A stretch of DNA of 38,839 bases from Candidatus Palauibacter australiensis (GCA_026705295.1 JAPPBA010000126.1:1-38839); one strand, 5' to 3'; counted from the stretch's first letter, positions 24,992-33,328 are shown. Notes: generated by a model not told the origin, from the sequence alone. Numbers and translations: made by a program.

Positions 24992-26306
24992 CGCTCCACC
25001 CGCGGGCGCGGGCGGGCGCGGGCCGAACCGGCGCGGCCCGGGCGCGATCGCAGTTGTCGCAGCCGTCGCAGACCGGAGCGCGTTCGCCGAAGTAGGCGGC
25101 GATGGCCGCCCGGCGGCAGGCGGCGGTCTCGATGTAGGCTCGCATGGCGGCGCGCCGTTCGGCGCGGGCGGCGGCCCGGTCGGAGCCGGGCGGCGGGCTG
25201 CCCGGCCGGGGGTGCTCGCGCCGGCCGAACGGAAGGGCGCGGCGGCGCTTCTCGCGGATCGCGACCATCGCGCAGCGCGCCGGTTCGCCGTCACGGCCGG
25301 CGCGACCCGCTTCCTGGACGTACTCCTCCAGCGACGACGGGGCACCGAGGTGCGCGACGAGGCGCACGTGCGGGTGGTCGATCCCCATGCCGAACGCGGT
25401 CGTGGCGCAGACCACGCGAATGCTCCCGTCCAGGAAGGCCCGCTGCGTCGCCTGGCGCCGCTCGATCGGCAGACGCGCATGGTACGGCGCGCTGGGCACG
25501 CCCGTCCTCGAGAGCGCGATCGCGAGCTGCGCGCTCAGCCCCCGGGAGCGCGCGTAGACGACCGCCGACGCCCCCCGGCACGCCGTTACCTCGCGCCGCA
25601 CGCGCCGATAGGCCTCGCGCACATCCGCGGCCATCTCCACCGAGTAGCGCAGGTTCGGGCGGTTCCCGGGCACGAAGATGCGGATCGCCCCTTCCATCCC
25701 CAGGAACCGCTCGATCTCGCGCCGCGTTCGCCACGTCGCGGTGGCCGTGAGGGCCGCCAGCGGCGGGCGGCCCAGCCTCTCCCTCGCGCGCCCGATCCGC
25801 AGGTACGACGGGCGGAAGTCGTGCCCCCACTGGGAAACGCAGTGCGCCTCGTCGACCGCGATGCCGGCCACGCCGACGTCGCGCAAGCGATCGCACACGG
25901 CCCGGTTCTCGAGGCGCTCGGGCGCGACGTACAGGAGGTCCAGTTCACCACGACGGGCGTACTTGAGCGCCGCGTTCACCTCTTCCCGCGGCGTGGCGCT
26001 CGTCCAGCCGAGCACTCGCATGCCCCGGCGCGCAGCCCCGGCGACCTGGTCCTCGATGAGCGAGATGAGCGGCGAAACGACGAGCGTCGTCCGCCGACGC
26101 AGCAGCGCGGGGATCTGGAAGCACACCGACTTGCCGAATCCCGTCGGCAGCACGGCGAGGGTGTCCCGGCCGCTCAGCACGGCTTCCACCACGCGCGCCT
26201 GGGCGGGACGGAAGTCGTCGTAGCCGAACCGGTCCCTCAGGACGTCGCGCGCGTCCCGGAGGGTGGCTGCGGGGCCGTCCGAGGTGGTGCTTTCGTCGGT
26301 ATTCAC
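24957..26306 (-). CDS. recQ: RecQ-family ATP-dependent DNA helicase
   Basis: 449 residues. Helicase motifs: PTGFGKS (Walker A), VDEAHCVSQWGHDFRPSY (DEAH box with RecQ-specific aromatic loop), TTAFGMGIDHPHVR (motif V) and QEAGRAGRDGEPA (motif VI). The zinc-binding part CRRAAIAAYFGERAPVCDGCDNC follows. The usual winged helix and HRDC domains are absent: the C-terminus ends in a basic Arg/Thr-rich tail. This is a short RecQ. It unwinds 3' to 5' in recombination repair. The start is GTG 26306, the only fitting one, though GAGGGG lies only a base or so before it. The 3' end overlaps the TonB receptor gene by 35 nt, convergently. Confidence 0.92.
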   Translation of the reverse strand: MNTDESTTSDGPAATLRDARDVLRDRFGYDDFRPAQARVVEAVLSGRDTLAVLPTGFGKSVCFQIPALLRRRTTLVVSPLISLIEDQVAGAARRGMRVLGWTSATPREEVNAALKYARRGELDLLYVAPERLENRAVCDRLRDVGVAGIAVDEAHCVSQWGHDFRPSYLRIGRARERLGRPPLAALTATATWRTRREIERFLGMEGAIRIFVPGNRPNLRYSVEMAADVREAYRRVRREVTACRGASAVVYARSRGLSAQLAIALSRTGVPSAPYHARLPIERRQATQRAFLDGSIRVVCATTAFGMGIDHPHVRLVAHLGAPSSLEEYVQEAGRAGRDGEPARCAMVAIREKRRRALPFGRREHPRPGSPPPGSDRAAARAERRAAMRAYIETAACRRAAIAAYFGERAPVCDGCDNCDRARAAPVRPAPARARGWSVRTTTTRRRWR

Positions 26307-26350
26307 ACCCCTCGATGCGCCGCGCCGTCAACGCGGGATCAACCGCCGGA

Positions 26351-26410
26351 CCCCCGAGCGCCGGGGGAGCGCCGGCGAATCAACCCCCCGGGGTCGGGGA
26401 GCGCCGGCGA
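26351..26410. repeat. GC-rich hairpin and 15-bp direct repeat upstream of recQ
   Basis: The gap between the small membrane gene (ends 26432) and recQ (start 26306) holds CCCCCG/CGGGGG with a five-base loop at 26351-26367. It also holds a 15-bp direct repeat GGGGAGCGCCGGCGA at 26364-26378 and 26396-26410 (32-bp period). The hairpin could end the upstream transcript on the minus strand; no T tract follows, so this is tentative. Confidence 0.5.
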
Positions 26411-26431
26411 CCGCAACCGCCGACGGCCGGG

Positions 26432-26620
26432 TCAGGCCCTCGTACGCCCCAGGCGGAGGACGACGGCGGCGACGATAAGACCGCAGCCGGCGCCGGCCAC
26501 GAAGTCCTGCTCCGTGAGCGCGCCGATCAACCATGTGGCGCCCCCGGCCAGGCCGAGACCGATCTGCAGCCGCAGCCACCAGTCGCGGCCCGCCGTCAAC
26601 GCCCCCGTCCGGTCGTCCAA
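26432..26620 (-). CDS. Small two-helix membrane protein of unknown function
   Basis: 62 residues from a TTG start at 26620, 15 nt after the larger membrane-protein gene. It reads MDDRTGALTAGRDWWLRL, then two hydrophobic segments (IGLGLAGGATWLIGAL and FVAGAGCGLIVAAVVLRLG) with a basic end. The frame composition fits a coding small membrane protein and the position fits the operon, but the ribosome site is weak and I recognise no family. A non-coding frame is possible. Confidence 0.5.
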   Translation of the reverse strand: MDDRTGALTAGRDWWLRLQIGLGLAGGATWLIGALTEQDFVAGAGCGLIVAAVVLRLGRTRA

Positions 26621-26635
26621 TCCGCTATGATCCGA

Positions 26636-27322
26636 TCACTCGTCGATCGGGCGGGCGACCGGGGTCTCATCGCCCGCTTCCCCCCAGCCCAGCGTCGCGC
26701 CGGCGATCGCTCCCCACAGCACGTTGACCGCGAGGATGGAGAAGACGGCGAACACGCCCCGGCCCACGTAGAGCGCGAGCGCGGACACCAGCGGGAGGTC
26801 TCCTCTCGCAAAGTCCAGCGCGGGCTCGCCAAGGCCGAGCCGGATGACGACGTAGAGGGTCGGCGCCAGGGCGAAGGTCGCGCCGCGCGCGGCGGGCGAG
26901 CCGGACAGGTAGGTGTAGAGCACTCCGAGCATGAGGCCCCAGACCGCGCCGCTTCCGAGGTGCGACAGGAACTCCGCGCCCGTCCACCCCGAGGTCAGTC
27001 CCATGCTCACCGCTCCGATGGAGCCGAACGTCGCCACGACCGAGCGCGCCGCGGCGGAGACCGCGGCGCCGAGGAGTCCGCCGAGCAGCCCGAGCCCGAG
27101 GCGGGCGCTCAGGTCGAGCCCCCCCTCGACCGCGGCGCCGTGCGCGCCGCCGCCCAGGAGCACGCCCGCCGCGGCGAGCGCCGCGATGAGCAGGAGGACG
27201 GCGAGCGTGAGCGGCGCCCCGTCCGTCGCGAGGAGGACGATGCCCGACGCGCCCGCGCCAAGCGCCCCGACCCGCCACAGGAAGGCCGATCCCGCCGCCG
27301 AAGCCACGCCGTTCTCGCTCAT
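26636..27322 (-). CDS. Integral membrane protein of unknown function
   Basis: 228 residues with about six hydrophobic segments, for example WRVGALGAGASGIVLLAT, LAVLLLIAALAAAGVLLGGG, LGLGLLGGLLGAAVSAAARSVV, SGAVWGLMLGVLYTYLSG and FAVFSILAVNVLWGAIAGATLGWG. The Gly/Ala-rich helices could pack tightly. I do not recognise a family. It follows the enoyl-CoA hydratase after 22 nt and precedes the small two-helix protein, so it belongs to the same transcription unit. Whether it has any link to acyl-CoA breakdown is unknown. Confidence 0.75.
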   Translation of the reverse strand: MSENGVASAAGSAFLWRVGALGAGASGIVLLATDGAPLTLAVLLLIAALAAAGVLLGGGAHGAAVEGGLDLSARLGLGLLGGLLGAAVSAAARSVVATFGSIGAVSMGLTSGWTGAEFLSHLGSGAVWGLMLGVLYTYLSGSPAARGATFALAPTLYVVIRLGLGEPALDFARGDLPLVSALALYVGRGVFAVFSILAVNVLWGAIAGATLGWGEAGDETPVARPIDE

Positions 27323-27344
27323 GCTCTCTCCCCTTTCTCCCGCC

Positions 27345-28139
27345 TCACCGCTCTCGGTGCTCAGGCGGGGCTTTGCCGCGATCCAGGAACCGGCGGATCC
27401 CCGCCTGGCAGTCGTCCGTCATGCGGGCGAGCGCGTTCACGCGCGCGCCGGTCGCGACCGCGGCCTCGAAGCTCTGCCCCTCGGTGCCGTACAGCAGCTT
27501 CTTCGTGAGCGCGAGCGCCGACGCGCTCCGCCCCGCGAGTTCGGCCAGGAAGGCGGCACTTTCCGCCTCGAACTCCGCGTCCCCGTAGATTCGGTTCACG
27601 AGGCCCAGCCGCGACGCCTCCGGCGCATCGATCGCGTCCCCGAGCGACATCAACTCGAAGGCGCGCTTCTCCCCCAGGTTCCGGCGCAGGATCGCGGTCA
27701 CCATCGCGGGCACGAAACCGAGCCGCACCTCCGGGTAGCCGAAGCGGGCGCTCTCCGCAGCGAGCACGAGGTCGCATGCCGTCGCCAGGCCACACCCGCC
27801 CGCCAGCGCGCGGCCGTGCACGATCGCGACGACCGGCTTCGAGAGCCTCCGCAGGAGCGTGAAGAGTTCGCCGAGCGCTTCCGCCTCCCGGAGGCTGGCC
27901 ATGACCCCCTCCTCGACCGAGGCCTGCACCTCCGCCAGGTCGGCGCCCGCGCAGAAGTCCGGGCCGCGCCCGCCGATCCCGATCACGCGCACCCGGGCGT
28001 CCGCCTCGGCCAGCGCGAGCGCCTCCTTCATCTCCGCCACGAGCGCCCCGCTTAGCGCGTTGCGGCGCTCCGCGCGGTCGAGATGGATCCGGTTCACGCC
28101 GGTCCGTTCGTCGATCTCGATCTCGAGGTATTCGAACAT
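27345..28139 (-). CDS. Enoyl-CoA hydratase family protein (methylglutaconyl/isohexenylglutaconyl-CoA hydratase-like)
   Basis: 264 residues. Crotonase motifs are HLDRAERRNALSGALV, FCAGADLAEV and GRALAGGCGLATACDLVLA. YPEVRLGFVPAMVTAILRRN carries Glu137 at the first catalytic position, and Glu162 in KRAFELMSLG fits the second, so a true hydratase is likely. The GFVPAMV segment is like that of branched-chain glutaconyl-CoA hydratases. In the neighbouring context (carboxylase beta subunit and AtuA), hydration of a carboxylated branched enoyl-CoA is the best guess, by analogy with leucine and acyclic-terpene breakdown. ATG 28139 with GAGAGG nearby. It follows the AtuA C-terminal-domain gene after 27 nt. 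Confidence 0.88.
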   Translation of the reverse strand: MFEYLEIEIDERTGVNRIHLDRAERRNALSGALVAEMKEALALAEADARVRVIGIGGRGPDFCAGADLAEVQASVEEGVMASLREAEALGELFTLLRRLSKPVVAIVHGRALAGGCGLATACDLVLAAESARFGYPEVRLGFVPAMVTAILRRNLGEKRAFELMSLGDAIDAPEASRLGLVNRIYGDAEFEAESAAFLAELAGRSASALALTKKLLYGTEGQSFEAAVATGARVNALARMTDDCQAGIRRFLDRGKAPPEHRER

Positions 28140-28166
28140 GAGCCTCTCGGGTGCCCGAACCGCGTC

Positions 28167-28505
28167 TCAGTCCGCCCGGTTCAGGAGGTGGTCCGGCACG
28201 TCGACCTCCATCCTCAAGAGGGCGGTGGCGAACGTCTTCCCCTGGGCGTCGAGCATGAGCGAGACGGTCCCGCCTCCTCCCAGCGAGCGGTGGAGGAGGA
28301 AGTGGAGCGCCCGCAGGTTGGGAAGCTCGAACCGCTCGACCTCGCCCTCGCAGATTCCCTTGAAGTGATACTTCACACGTTCCGCGGTAACTTCCTTTAC
28401 CAAAATCGGATAAATGGATGGACGAAAGGCGATGAGGCCCACGTTCGCCGTGTCTCCCTTATCGCCCGAACGGGCGAACGCGATCTCCTTCAGCCGCACT
28501 CTCAC
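28167..28505 (-). CDS. AtuA-like C-terminal (ferredoxin-fold) domain protein
   Basis: 112 residues: LKEIAFARSGDKGDTANVGLIAFRPSIYPILVKEVTAERVKYHFKG, then a PNLRALHFLLHRSLGGGGTVSLMLDAQGKTFATALLRMEV end. This pattern is the C-terminal domain of AtuA-family proteins, here encoded on its own. The GTG start overlaps the AtuA stop by four bases (GTGA at 28505-28502), so the two would be co-translated and most likely assemble. SGDKGD(T/S)xN is the conserved signature. AtuA is needed for acyclic-terpene use in Pseudomonas but its reaction is not established. The function here is therefore open. Confidence 0.88.
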   Translation of the reverse strand: MRVRLKEIAFARSGDKGDTANVGLIAFRPSIYPILVKEVTAERVKYHFKGICEGEVERFELPNLRALHFLLHRSLGGGGTVSLMLDAQGKTFATALLRMEVDVPDHLLNRAD

Positions 28506-29974
28506 AGCTCCATCGTCTCCACCTTCACACGGCCCTCGACGACGCCTCGGTCGATGAGCGCGGGCCAGTAGGCGACAACCTCCTGCACACGGGGCCGCCC
28601 GCCCGCGAAGCCGGTGACCGTGGGCGGGCCCGCGAGGATGAGGGGCGCGATCTCCCGGCTGAAACGCGACACGGCGTGGCGGTCCGGACTGCGGACCCCG
28701 ACCCGTAGCGTAACCTCGGGGAGGTCATCGGAGGGGGGCCCCGCCAGCGGCCCGTGACAGGCCCCCGCGCCGACGAGTTCCGTCCGGATCTCGTCGAACT
28801 CGAGCCCCAGGTGCCGCAGGCGGCCCCGGAGTATCTCGTCCGCGCGCCGCGCTTTGTCCACCGCGTCGGGCCAGGCGTAGGTCAGGGCGCCCACGGCCTT
28901 GAAGCCATCGTGGTACGCGATGGAAACCTTGAGCTTGTCTGTGCGCGAGCGGCCGGCCACGCCATCGACCCGGACCCGGTCCCTGCCCAGATCGCGGAGG
29001 CGGATGGTCGAAAAGTCCGCGACCACGTCCGGCGTGATGTACTCCCGCGGGTCGCCGAGTTCGTACACGATCTGCTCCGCGACGGTCTCCCACGTGACTC
29101 GCCCGCCGAGGCCCGAGTGCTTCGTCACGATGAAGGGCCCATCCTCGTCCGCTTCGATGATGGGATAGCCCGGAAGCGTGAGGTCGATCTCCCGCCAGTC
29201 GACGAGCGAGTTCCCGCCGGAGGCCTGGCAACCGCACTCGTTGATGTGTCCGGCGACGACCCCGTGCGCGAGCCGGTCCCAGTCGTCGGCCGGCCAGGAG
29301 AACTCGTGCATGAGCGGCGCGTAGGTGAGCGCGGTGTCCGTCGAGCGCCCGGCCACGACGATGTCCGCCTCCTGCCGCAGCGCCTCGATGATCGGTTCGG
29401 CGCCGAGGTACGCGTTCGCGGCGGCCACCCGGTCGCGCACGGTGGAGAGCGGCTCGCCCGTCTCCATGTGGCGGAGTTCGTGTCCCGCCGCGAGGAGGTC
29501 GTCGAGCGAGTCCATCAGGTCGTCGCCCGTGATCACCGCGACCCGCGGCCGGCGCGGCAGCGACGCGTCCGCGAACGCGAACCCGAGTTCGGCCCGGCAG
29601 CCCTCCGGGTTCACGCCGCCCGCGTTCGAGACCACGCGGACCTCCTTCTCGAGGAGATCGTGGATGAGGTCGTCCATCAGGGACACGAAGTCGCGCGCGT
29701 AGCCGGCGGCCGGGTTCCGGTCCCGCTGCTTCTGCATGATCGACATCGTGATCTCGGCCAGGTAGTCGAGCATCAGGTAGTCGATCGATCCGCGCCGCAC
29801 CTGCAGCTTGGGCGCCTCCTGCCAGTCGCCCCAGAACCCCTGCCCGGAGGCGACGCGCACCCGGCGGCCGCCGTCGAGCCGCGTCCGGGCCGGGAGCGGC
29901 CGCTCCTCGAGTCCCACCGCGGCGGACGCCTCTTCGAGCGCGAGGGCTTCCGGCGCCCCGAGCTGCGCGTTCAC
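28502..29974 (-). CDS. atuA: AtuA family protein (acyclic terpene utilization), N-terminal domain only
   Basis: 490 residues. Signatures: VASGQGFWGDWQEAP, YLMLDYLAEITMSIMQKQRDRNPAAGYARDFV, VRVVSNAGGVNPEGC, VAVITGDDL, VVAGRSTDTALTYAPLMHEF, GHINECGCQASGG and GGRVTWETVAEQIVYELGDP. All are usual for AtuA (PF07287 type). The partner C-terminal domain is a separate gene downstream, overlapping by four bases. The start is GTG 29974, overlapping the carboxylase beta stop (GTGA), which gives coupled translation. A longer upstream open frame is only the shadow of that gene. The reaction is not established; in context it belongs to branched or terpenoid acyl-CoA catabolism, though AtuA proteins also occur in other settings. 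Confidence 0.9.
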   Translation of the reverse strand: MNAQLGAPEALALEEASAAVGLEERPLPARTRLDGGRRVRVASGQGFWGDWQEAPKLQVRRGSIDYLMLDYLAEITMSIMQKQRDRNPAAGYARDFVSLMDDLIHDLLEKEVRVVSNAGGVNPEGCRAELGFAFADASLPRRPRVAVITGDDLMDSLDDLLAAGHELRHMETGEPLSTVRDRVAAANAYLGAEPIIEALRQEADIVVAGRSTDTALTYAPLMHEFSWPADDWDRLAHGVVAGHINECGCQASGGNSLVDWREIDLTLPGYPIIEADEDGPFIVTKHSGLGGRVTWETVAEQIVYELGDPREYITPDVVADFSTIRLRDLGRDRVRVDGVAGRSRTDKLKVSIAYHDGFKAVGALTYAWPDAVDKARRADEILRGRLRHLGLEFDEIRTELVGAGACHGPLAGPPSDDLPEVTLRVGVRSPDRHAVSRFSREIAPLILAGPPTVTGFAGGRPRVQEVVAYWPALIDRGVVEGRVKVETMEL

Positions 29975-31581
29975 AGGTGGTCCGGGAGGGTGAAGGGTCC
30001 GAGATGGGGGCCCGGGTTGCCGAGGGAGCAGCGGAGCGCGAGCGACAGCACCGCCCGCGTGTCCTCCGGGGTCAGGATCGCGTCCACGAAGCCCCGCGCC
30101 GCCGCGTATTTCGCATCGAGTTGCTCCTCGTAGTTCTCCCGCGTCCGCTCGATCGCCACCGCCGTCTCCCCGTCCAGCTCTCCGCCCGCCGCCTCCTCCA
30201 GCTTGCGTCCGAACGCGGCCTGCACGGCGGCCTCCCCCTCCATCACCCCCATGCGCCCCGTCGGCCACGTGAAGATGAAGTCGGGATCGAACCCCTGCGC
30301 CGCCATCGCATAGTACCCCGCCCCGCTCGCGTGGTTGACCGTGAGCACGACCTTGGGCACGCGGGCCGTCGCCATCGACTCGACCATGCGCGCGCCCGCC
30401 CGGATGATCCCGGACTGCTCCGCCTCCGGCCCAACCATGAACCCGCTCACGTCCTGCACGAAGAGGAGCGGCGTGTCGTGCCGGTCGCACAGCTCCATGA
30501 AGTAGGCCACCTTCTCCGCGCTCTCCGTGTACACGATCCCACCGAACTTCGGTGGTTCGCCGGCCTCGCCCCGGAACATGCCCCGCCGGTTCGCGATGAC
30601 CCCCACGCGGTAGCCGTCGATGTGCCCCGTTCCCGTGAGCATCTCCGGCGCGCGGTCCGCCTGGAACTCCTCGAACGGACCCTCGTCGAGGATCGTCTCG
30701 AGTACCGCCTCCATGTCGAAGGGCTGGCGGTGGTCGCCGGGCAGGAGCCCGTAGACGTCCTCCGCGGCGCGCGCCGCGTCCCGCGCTTCGAGGGCGGGGT
30801 CCGGGCGCAGGCCGGCGGGGAGTCCGGCGACGAGCGCGCGGACCTTCTCGATGCACGCGGGGTCGTCCTCCACCCGGTAGTGCGCCACGCCGCTCACGCG
30901 GTTGTGCATGAGCGCCCCGCCGAGTTCCTCGGCCTCGACCTCCTGCCCCGTCGCCCCCTTCACCAGGTTCGGCCCCCCGAGACCCATGAAGCTCGTGCCC
31001 TCGACCATCACGATCACGTCCGACAGGGCGGGAAGGTACGCGCCCCCCGCGATGCACTGTCCCATCACGGCGGAGATCTGCGGCACCTCGAGGTAGTGTC
31101 GCATGATCGAGTTGTAGTAGAAGATGCGGCTGGCGCCGTACTGTCCCGGGAAGACCCCGCCCTGGTACGGCAGGTTCACGCCGGCCGAGTCCACGAGATA
31201 GACGATCGGCACGCGGCACCGCATCGCGATCTCCTGCGCCCGCAGGATCTTCACGATCGTCTCGGGCCACCAGCTCCCGGCCTTCACCGTCTGGTCGTTG
31301 GCGACGATGACGACCTCGCGCCCGCAGACTTCGCCCACCCCGGTGACGACCCCGGCGGCCGGCGCCTTGCCATCGTAGCGGTCGTGCGCGATGAGGAGGC
31401 CAATCTCAAGGAAACCGCCGCCTTCGTCGATGAGGAGGTCGACCCGCTCGCGCGCCGTGAGCTTGCCCTGGGCGTGCTGCCGGGCCACGCGCTCTTCCCC
31501 GCCGCCGCGCTGGACCCGGGCCTCGAGTTCGCGCAGTTCGGCGACGAGCGCGCCCATCCGGCTGTCGTCGGTTTTACTCAC
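29971..31581 (-). CDS. Acyl-CoA carboxylase, carboxyltransferase (beta) subunit
   Basis: 536 residues, the length of methylcrotonyl-, geranyl- and propionyl-CoA carboxylase beta subunits. Landmarks: KLTARERVDLLIDEGGGFLEI, GVGEVCGREVVIVANDQTVKAGSWWPETI, MGQCIAGGAYLPALSDVIVMVEGTSFMGLGGP and GGAGYYAMAAQGF-like C-terminal carboxybiotin half (ASGAGYYAMAAQG). It moves CO2 from biotin to an acyl-CoA. The biotin-carboxylase/carrier subunit is not in the window. The VKAGSWWPETI and GGAYLPALSD segments point to the methylcrotonyl/geranyl-CoA branch rather than propionyl, an opinion from memory of the families. Start GTG 31581, 8 nt after the cobalamin-binding gene's stop. Confidence 0.93.
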   Translation of the reverse strand: MSKTDDSRMGALVAELRELEARVQRGGGEERVARQHAQGKLTARERVDLLIDEGGGFLEIGLLIAHDRYDGKAPAAGVVTGVGEVCGREVVIVANDQTVKAGSWWPETIVKILRAQEIAMRCRVPIVYLVDSAGVNLPYQGGVFPGQYGASRIFYYNSIMRHYLEVPQISAVMGQCIAGGAYLPALSDVIVMVEGTSFMGLGGPNLVKGATGQEVEAEELGGALMHNRVSGVAHYRVEDDPACIEKVRALVAGLPAGLRPDPALEARDAARAAEDVYGLLPGDHRQPFDMEAVLETILDEGPFEEFQADRAPEMLTGTGHIDGYRVGVIANRRGMFRGEAGEPPKFGGIVYTESAEKVAYFMELCDRHDTPLLFVQDVSGFMVGPEAEQSGIIRAGARMVESMATARVPKVVLTVNHASGAGYYAMAAQGFDPDFIFTWPTGRMGVMEGEAAVQAAFGRKLEEAAGGELDGETAVAIERTRENYEEQLDAKYAAARGFVDAILTPEDTRAVLSLALRCSLGNPGPHLGPFTLPDHL

Positions 31582-31589
31582 CGCCGCCG

Positions 31590-32072
31590 CTAGCCGCTTG
31601 CCCCGGAGGCTTCGCGCCCGTGCTCCTCGAACCAGGCGCGGATGTAGTCAACGGCTTCGGAGGTGGAGGTCCCCGGACCGAAAAGGCGGCCGACGCCGAG
31701 GTCGGTCAGCGCCTCCATGTCCTCGGCGGGGATGATCCCTCCCCCGGTGAGCAGCACGCGGTCCATCCCCTGGCCGTCGAGGAGCGACTTCACGCGCGGG
31801 AAGAGCGTCATGTGCGCCCCCGACAGGATCGAGAGCGCCACGACGTCCACATCCTCCTGGAGCGCGGTGGCGGCGATCATCTCGGGCGTCTGGTGGAGTC
31901 CCGTGTAGATGACCTCCATGCCCGCGTCCTGGAGCGCGGCCGCCATCACCTTCGCACCGCGGTCGTGGCCGTCGAGGCCCGGTTTAGCCACGAGCACACG
32001 GATCTTCGGTTCGATCAAGCGCTTCTTCCCGGCAGTTCGTTTCGGGAGTTCATCCCGGAAGTTCTCGGTCAC
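31590..32072 (-). CDS. Cobalamin-binding protein (methylmalonyl-CoA mutase C-terminal-like)
   Basis: 160 residues. The body [45 protein letters not shown] contains DxHxxG (Asp34, His36, Gly39) for the base-off/His-on B12 site. [17 protein letters not shown] and [14 protein letters not shown] complete the Rossmann-like B12 domain. It is the small/C-terminal part of coenzyme-B12 acyl-CoA mutases; a large mutase subunit would come from elsewhere. The first 18 residues are basic and not in the family, so TTG at 32018 is an alternative start. GTG 32072 lies in a 13-bp duplicated sequence and has no clear ribosome site. It is first in the operon. Confidence 0.9.
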   Translation of the reverse strand: MTENFRDELPKRTAGKKRLIEPKIRVLVAKPGLDGHDRGAKVMAAALQDAGMEVIYTGLHQTPEMIAATALQEDVDVVALSILSGAHMTLFPRVKSLLDGQGMDRVLLTGGGIIPAEDMEALTDLGVGRLFGPGTSTSEAVDYIRAWFEEHGREASGASG

Positions 32073-32085
32073 AGTTCTCGGTCAC
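32061..32085. repeat. 12-bp tandem duplication spanning the cobalamin-protein start
   Basis: GTTCTCGGTCAC occurs at 32061-32072 and 32074-32085, with one base between (13-bp period). On the minus strand each copy reads GTGACCGAGAAC, so each offers a GTG. Because 13 is not a multiple of three, only one of them is in frame with the gene. It is probably slippage, and it may weaken or move the start. Confidence 0.75.
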
Positions 32086-32212
32086 GAGGGAACGGTCGAA
32101 GTTATCCGCCGAAAGGCGCGCGCTGCAACGACGATCCGGTGTCGGTGCCCGCCATCTGGCGCCTGCCATCTCCGGGGTTGCCCCGGCCCGCTCCGGCGCG
32201 CACCCTCGTGTG

Positions 32213-33328
32213 ATGCGCGACGACGCGACACGAGTACACCGGACCCTTCTGAACCTGGCGGCCTTCGTCATCATCGTGGCCGGGATGCGGGCCGCCTCCG
32301 CGCTCGTCGTCTCCTTCGTCCTCGCGCTCTTTCTCACCATTCTGTGCTCCACGCCGCTGCGCTGGATGACGGACCACAAGATCCCCAAGTCCGTCGCCGT
32401 CCTCGCCTTGGTGCTCGTCATCCTCGCTCTCGGCACGGTGGCGGGAGGCCTGCTCGCGACCCCCGTCGTCGAACTCGGTCGCTCGGAAGCGCAACTCGAC
32501 CTGCTCTTCGCGGAACAGGTCGAGGCTGTGGCAACCACGCTGAGCGATTACATGGTGCGTTTCGGGCTACAGTCGCCGGTACTCGATACCGACGAACTGA
32601 TCTCGCCGAGCTGGATGCTCGGCCTGATGCGGCAGCTCGTCGAGAACCTCGGGTTCATCCTCGCCAACGGGCTCCTGATCATCCTCACGATGGTCTTCAT
32701 GCTGCTCGAGGTCTCGAGCTTCCCCACCAAGGTGCGGGTCGCCCTCGGCGAGGCCGATGCGTCGGAGGCGCGGGAGAACTGGGAGAAGGTCGGGAGCGCG
32801 GTTCGGCGCTACGTCGTGCTCAAGACGATCGTCAGCCTCGGCACCGGCCTCTGCGTCGCGGGGCTGATGGCGCTCCTGGGCGTCAACTACCCGATTCTGT
32901 GGGGCGTGCTCGCATTCCTGCTGAACTACGTACCCAACATCGGGTCCTTCATCGCCGCCGTGCCGGCGGTGCTGGTCGCGTGGCTCACGGTCGGGGTCGG
33001 GACGGCGGTCGCCGTCGCGGCCGGCTTCCTCGTGGTCAACGTGCTCTGGGGCAACCTCATCGAGCCGAAGGTGATGGGGTACAGCGTGGGCCTGTCGACG
33101 CTCGTCGTCTTCGCCTCGCTCGTCTTCTGGGGCTGGGTCCTGGGACCCGTGGGGATGCTGCTGTCGGTGCCGCTCACGGTGATGTTCCGCATCGTGCTGG
33201 GGACGAACGAGTCCACGCGCTGGATCGCGGTCCTGCTCGGCTCGGAGCGCTCGGACGAGATCACCTCGGCGATCGACGCCGAAGTCGCCGTCGCGCTCGG
33301 GAAAGAAGGCCAGGCCGGCACGGCCTGA
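32213..33328 (+). CDS. AI-2E family (PerM/YdiK-like) transporter
   Basis: 371 residues, seven to eight hydrophobic segments. Beginning helices LLNLAAFVIIVAGMRAASALVVSFVLALFLTILCSTPL are followed by a hydrophilic stretch, then ANGLLIILTMVFMLLE, GSAVRRYVVLKTIVSLGTGLCVAGLMALLGVNYPILWGVLAFLLNYVPNIGSFIAAVPAVLVA, VNVLWGNLIEPKVMGYSVGLSTLVVFASLVFWGWVLGPVGMLLSVPLTVMFR. The LNYVPNIGS and GNLIEPKVMG motifs are diagnostic of this family. Members export autoinducer-2 or act as ion/proton antiporters, so the substrate is not clear. ATG 32213 chosen; GTG 32210 is an alternative, with no ribosome site seen for either. It converges on threonine aldolase (16-nt gap). Confidence 0.88.
   Translation: MRDDATRVHRTLLNLAAFVIIVAGMRAASALVVSFVLALFLTILCSTPLRWMTDHKIPKSVAVLALVLVILALGTVAGGLLATPVVELGRSEAQLDLLFAEQVEAVATTLSDYMVRFGLQSPVLDTDELISPSWMLGLMRQLVENLGFILANGLLIILTMVFMLLEVSSFPTKVRVALGEADASEARENWEKVGSAVRRYVVLKTIVSLGTGLCVAGLMALLGVNYPILWGVLAFLLNYVPNIGSFIAAVPAVLVAWLTVGVGTAVAVAAGFLVVNVLWGNLIEPKVMGYSVGLSTLVVFASLVFWGWVLGPVGMLLSVPLTVMFRIVLGTNESTRWIAVLLGSERSDEITSAIDAEVAVALGKEGQAGTA

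Noticed and set aside
29975-31270. Upstream extension of the AtuA reading frame
   Set aside because: It lies entirely inside the carboxyltransferase gene and reads Arg/Gly-rich; AtuA has a GTG coupled to the previous stop.
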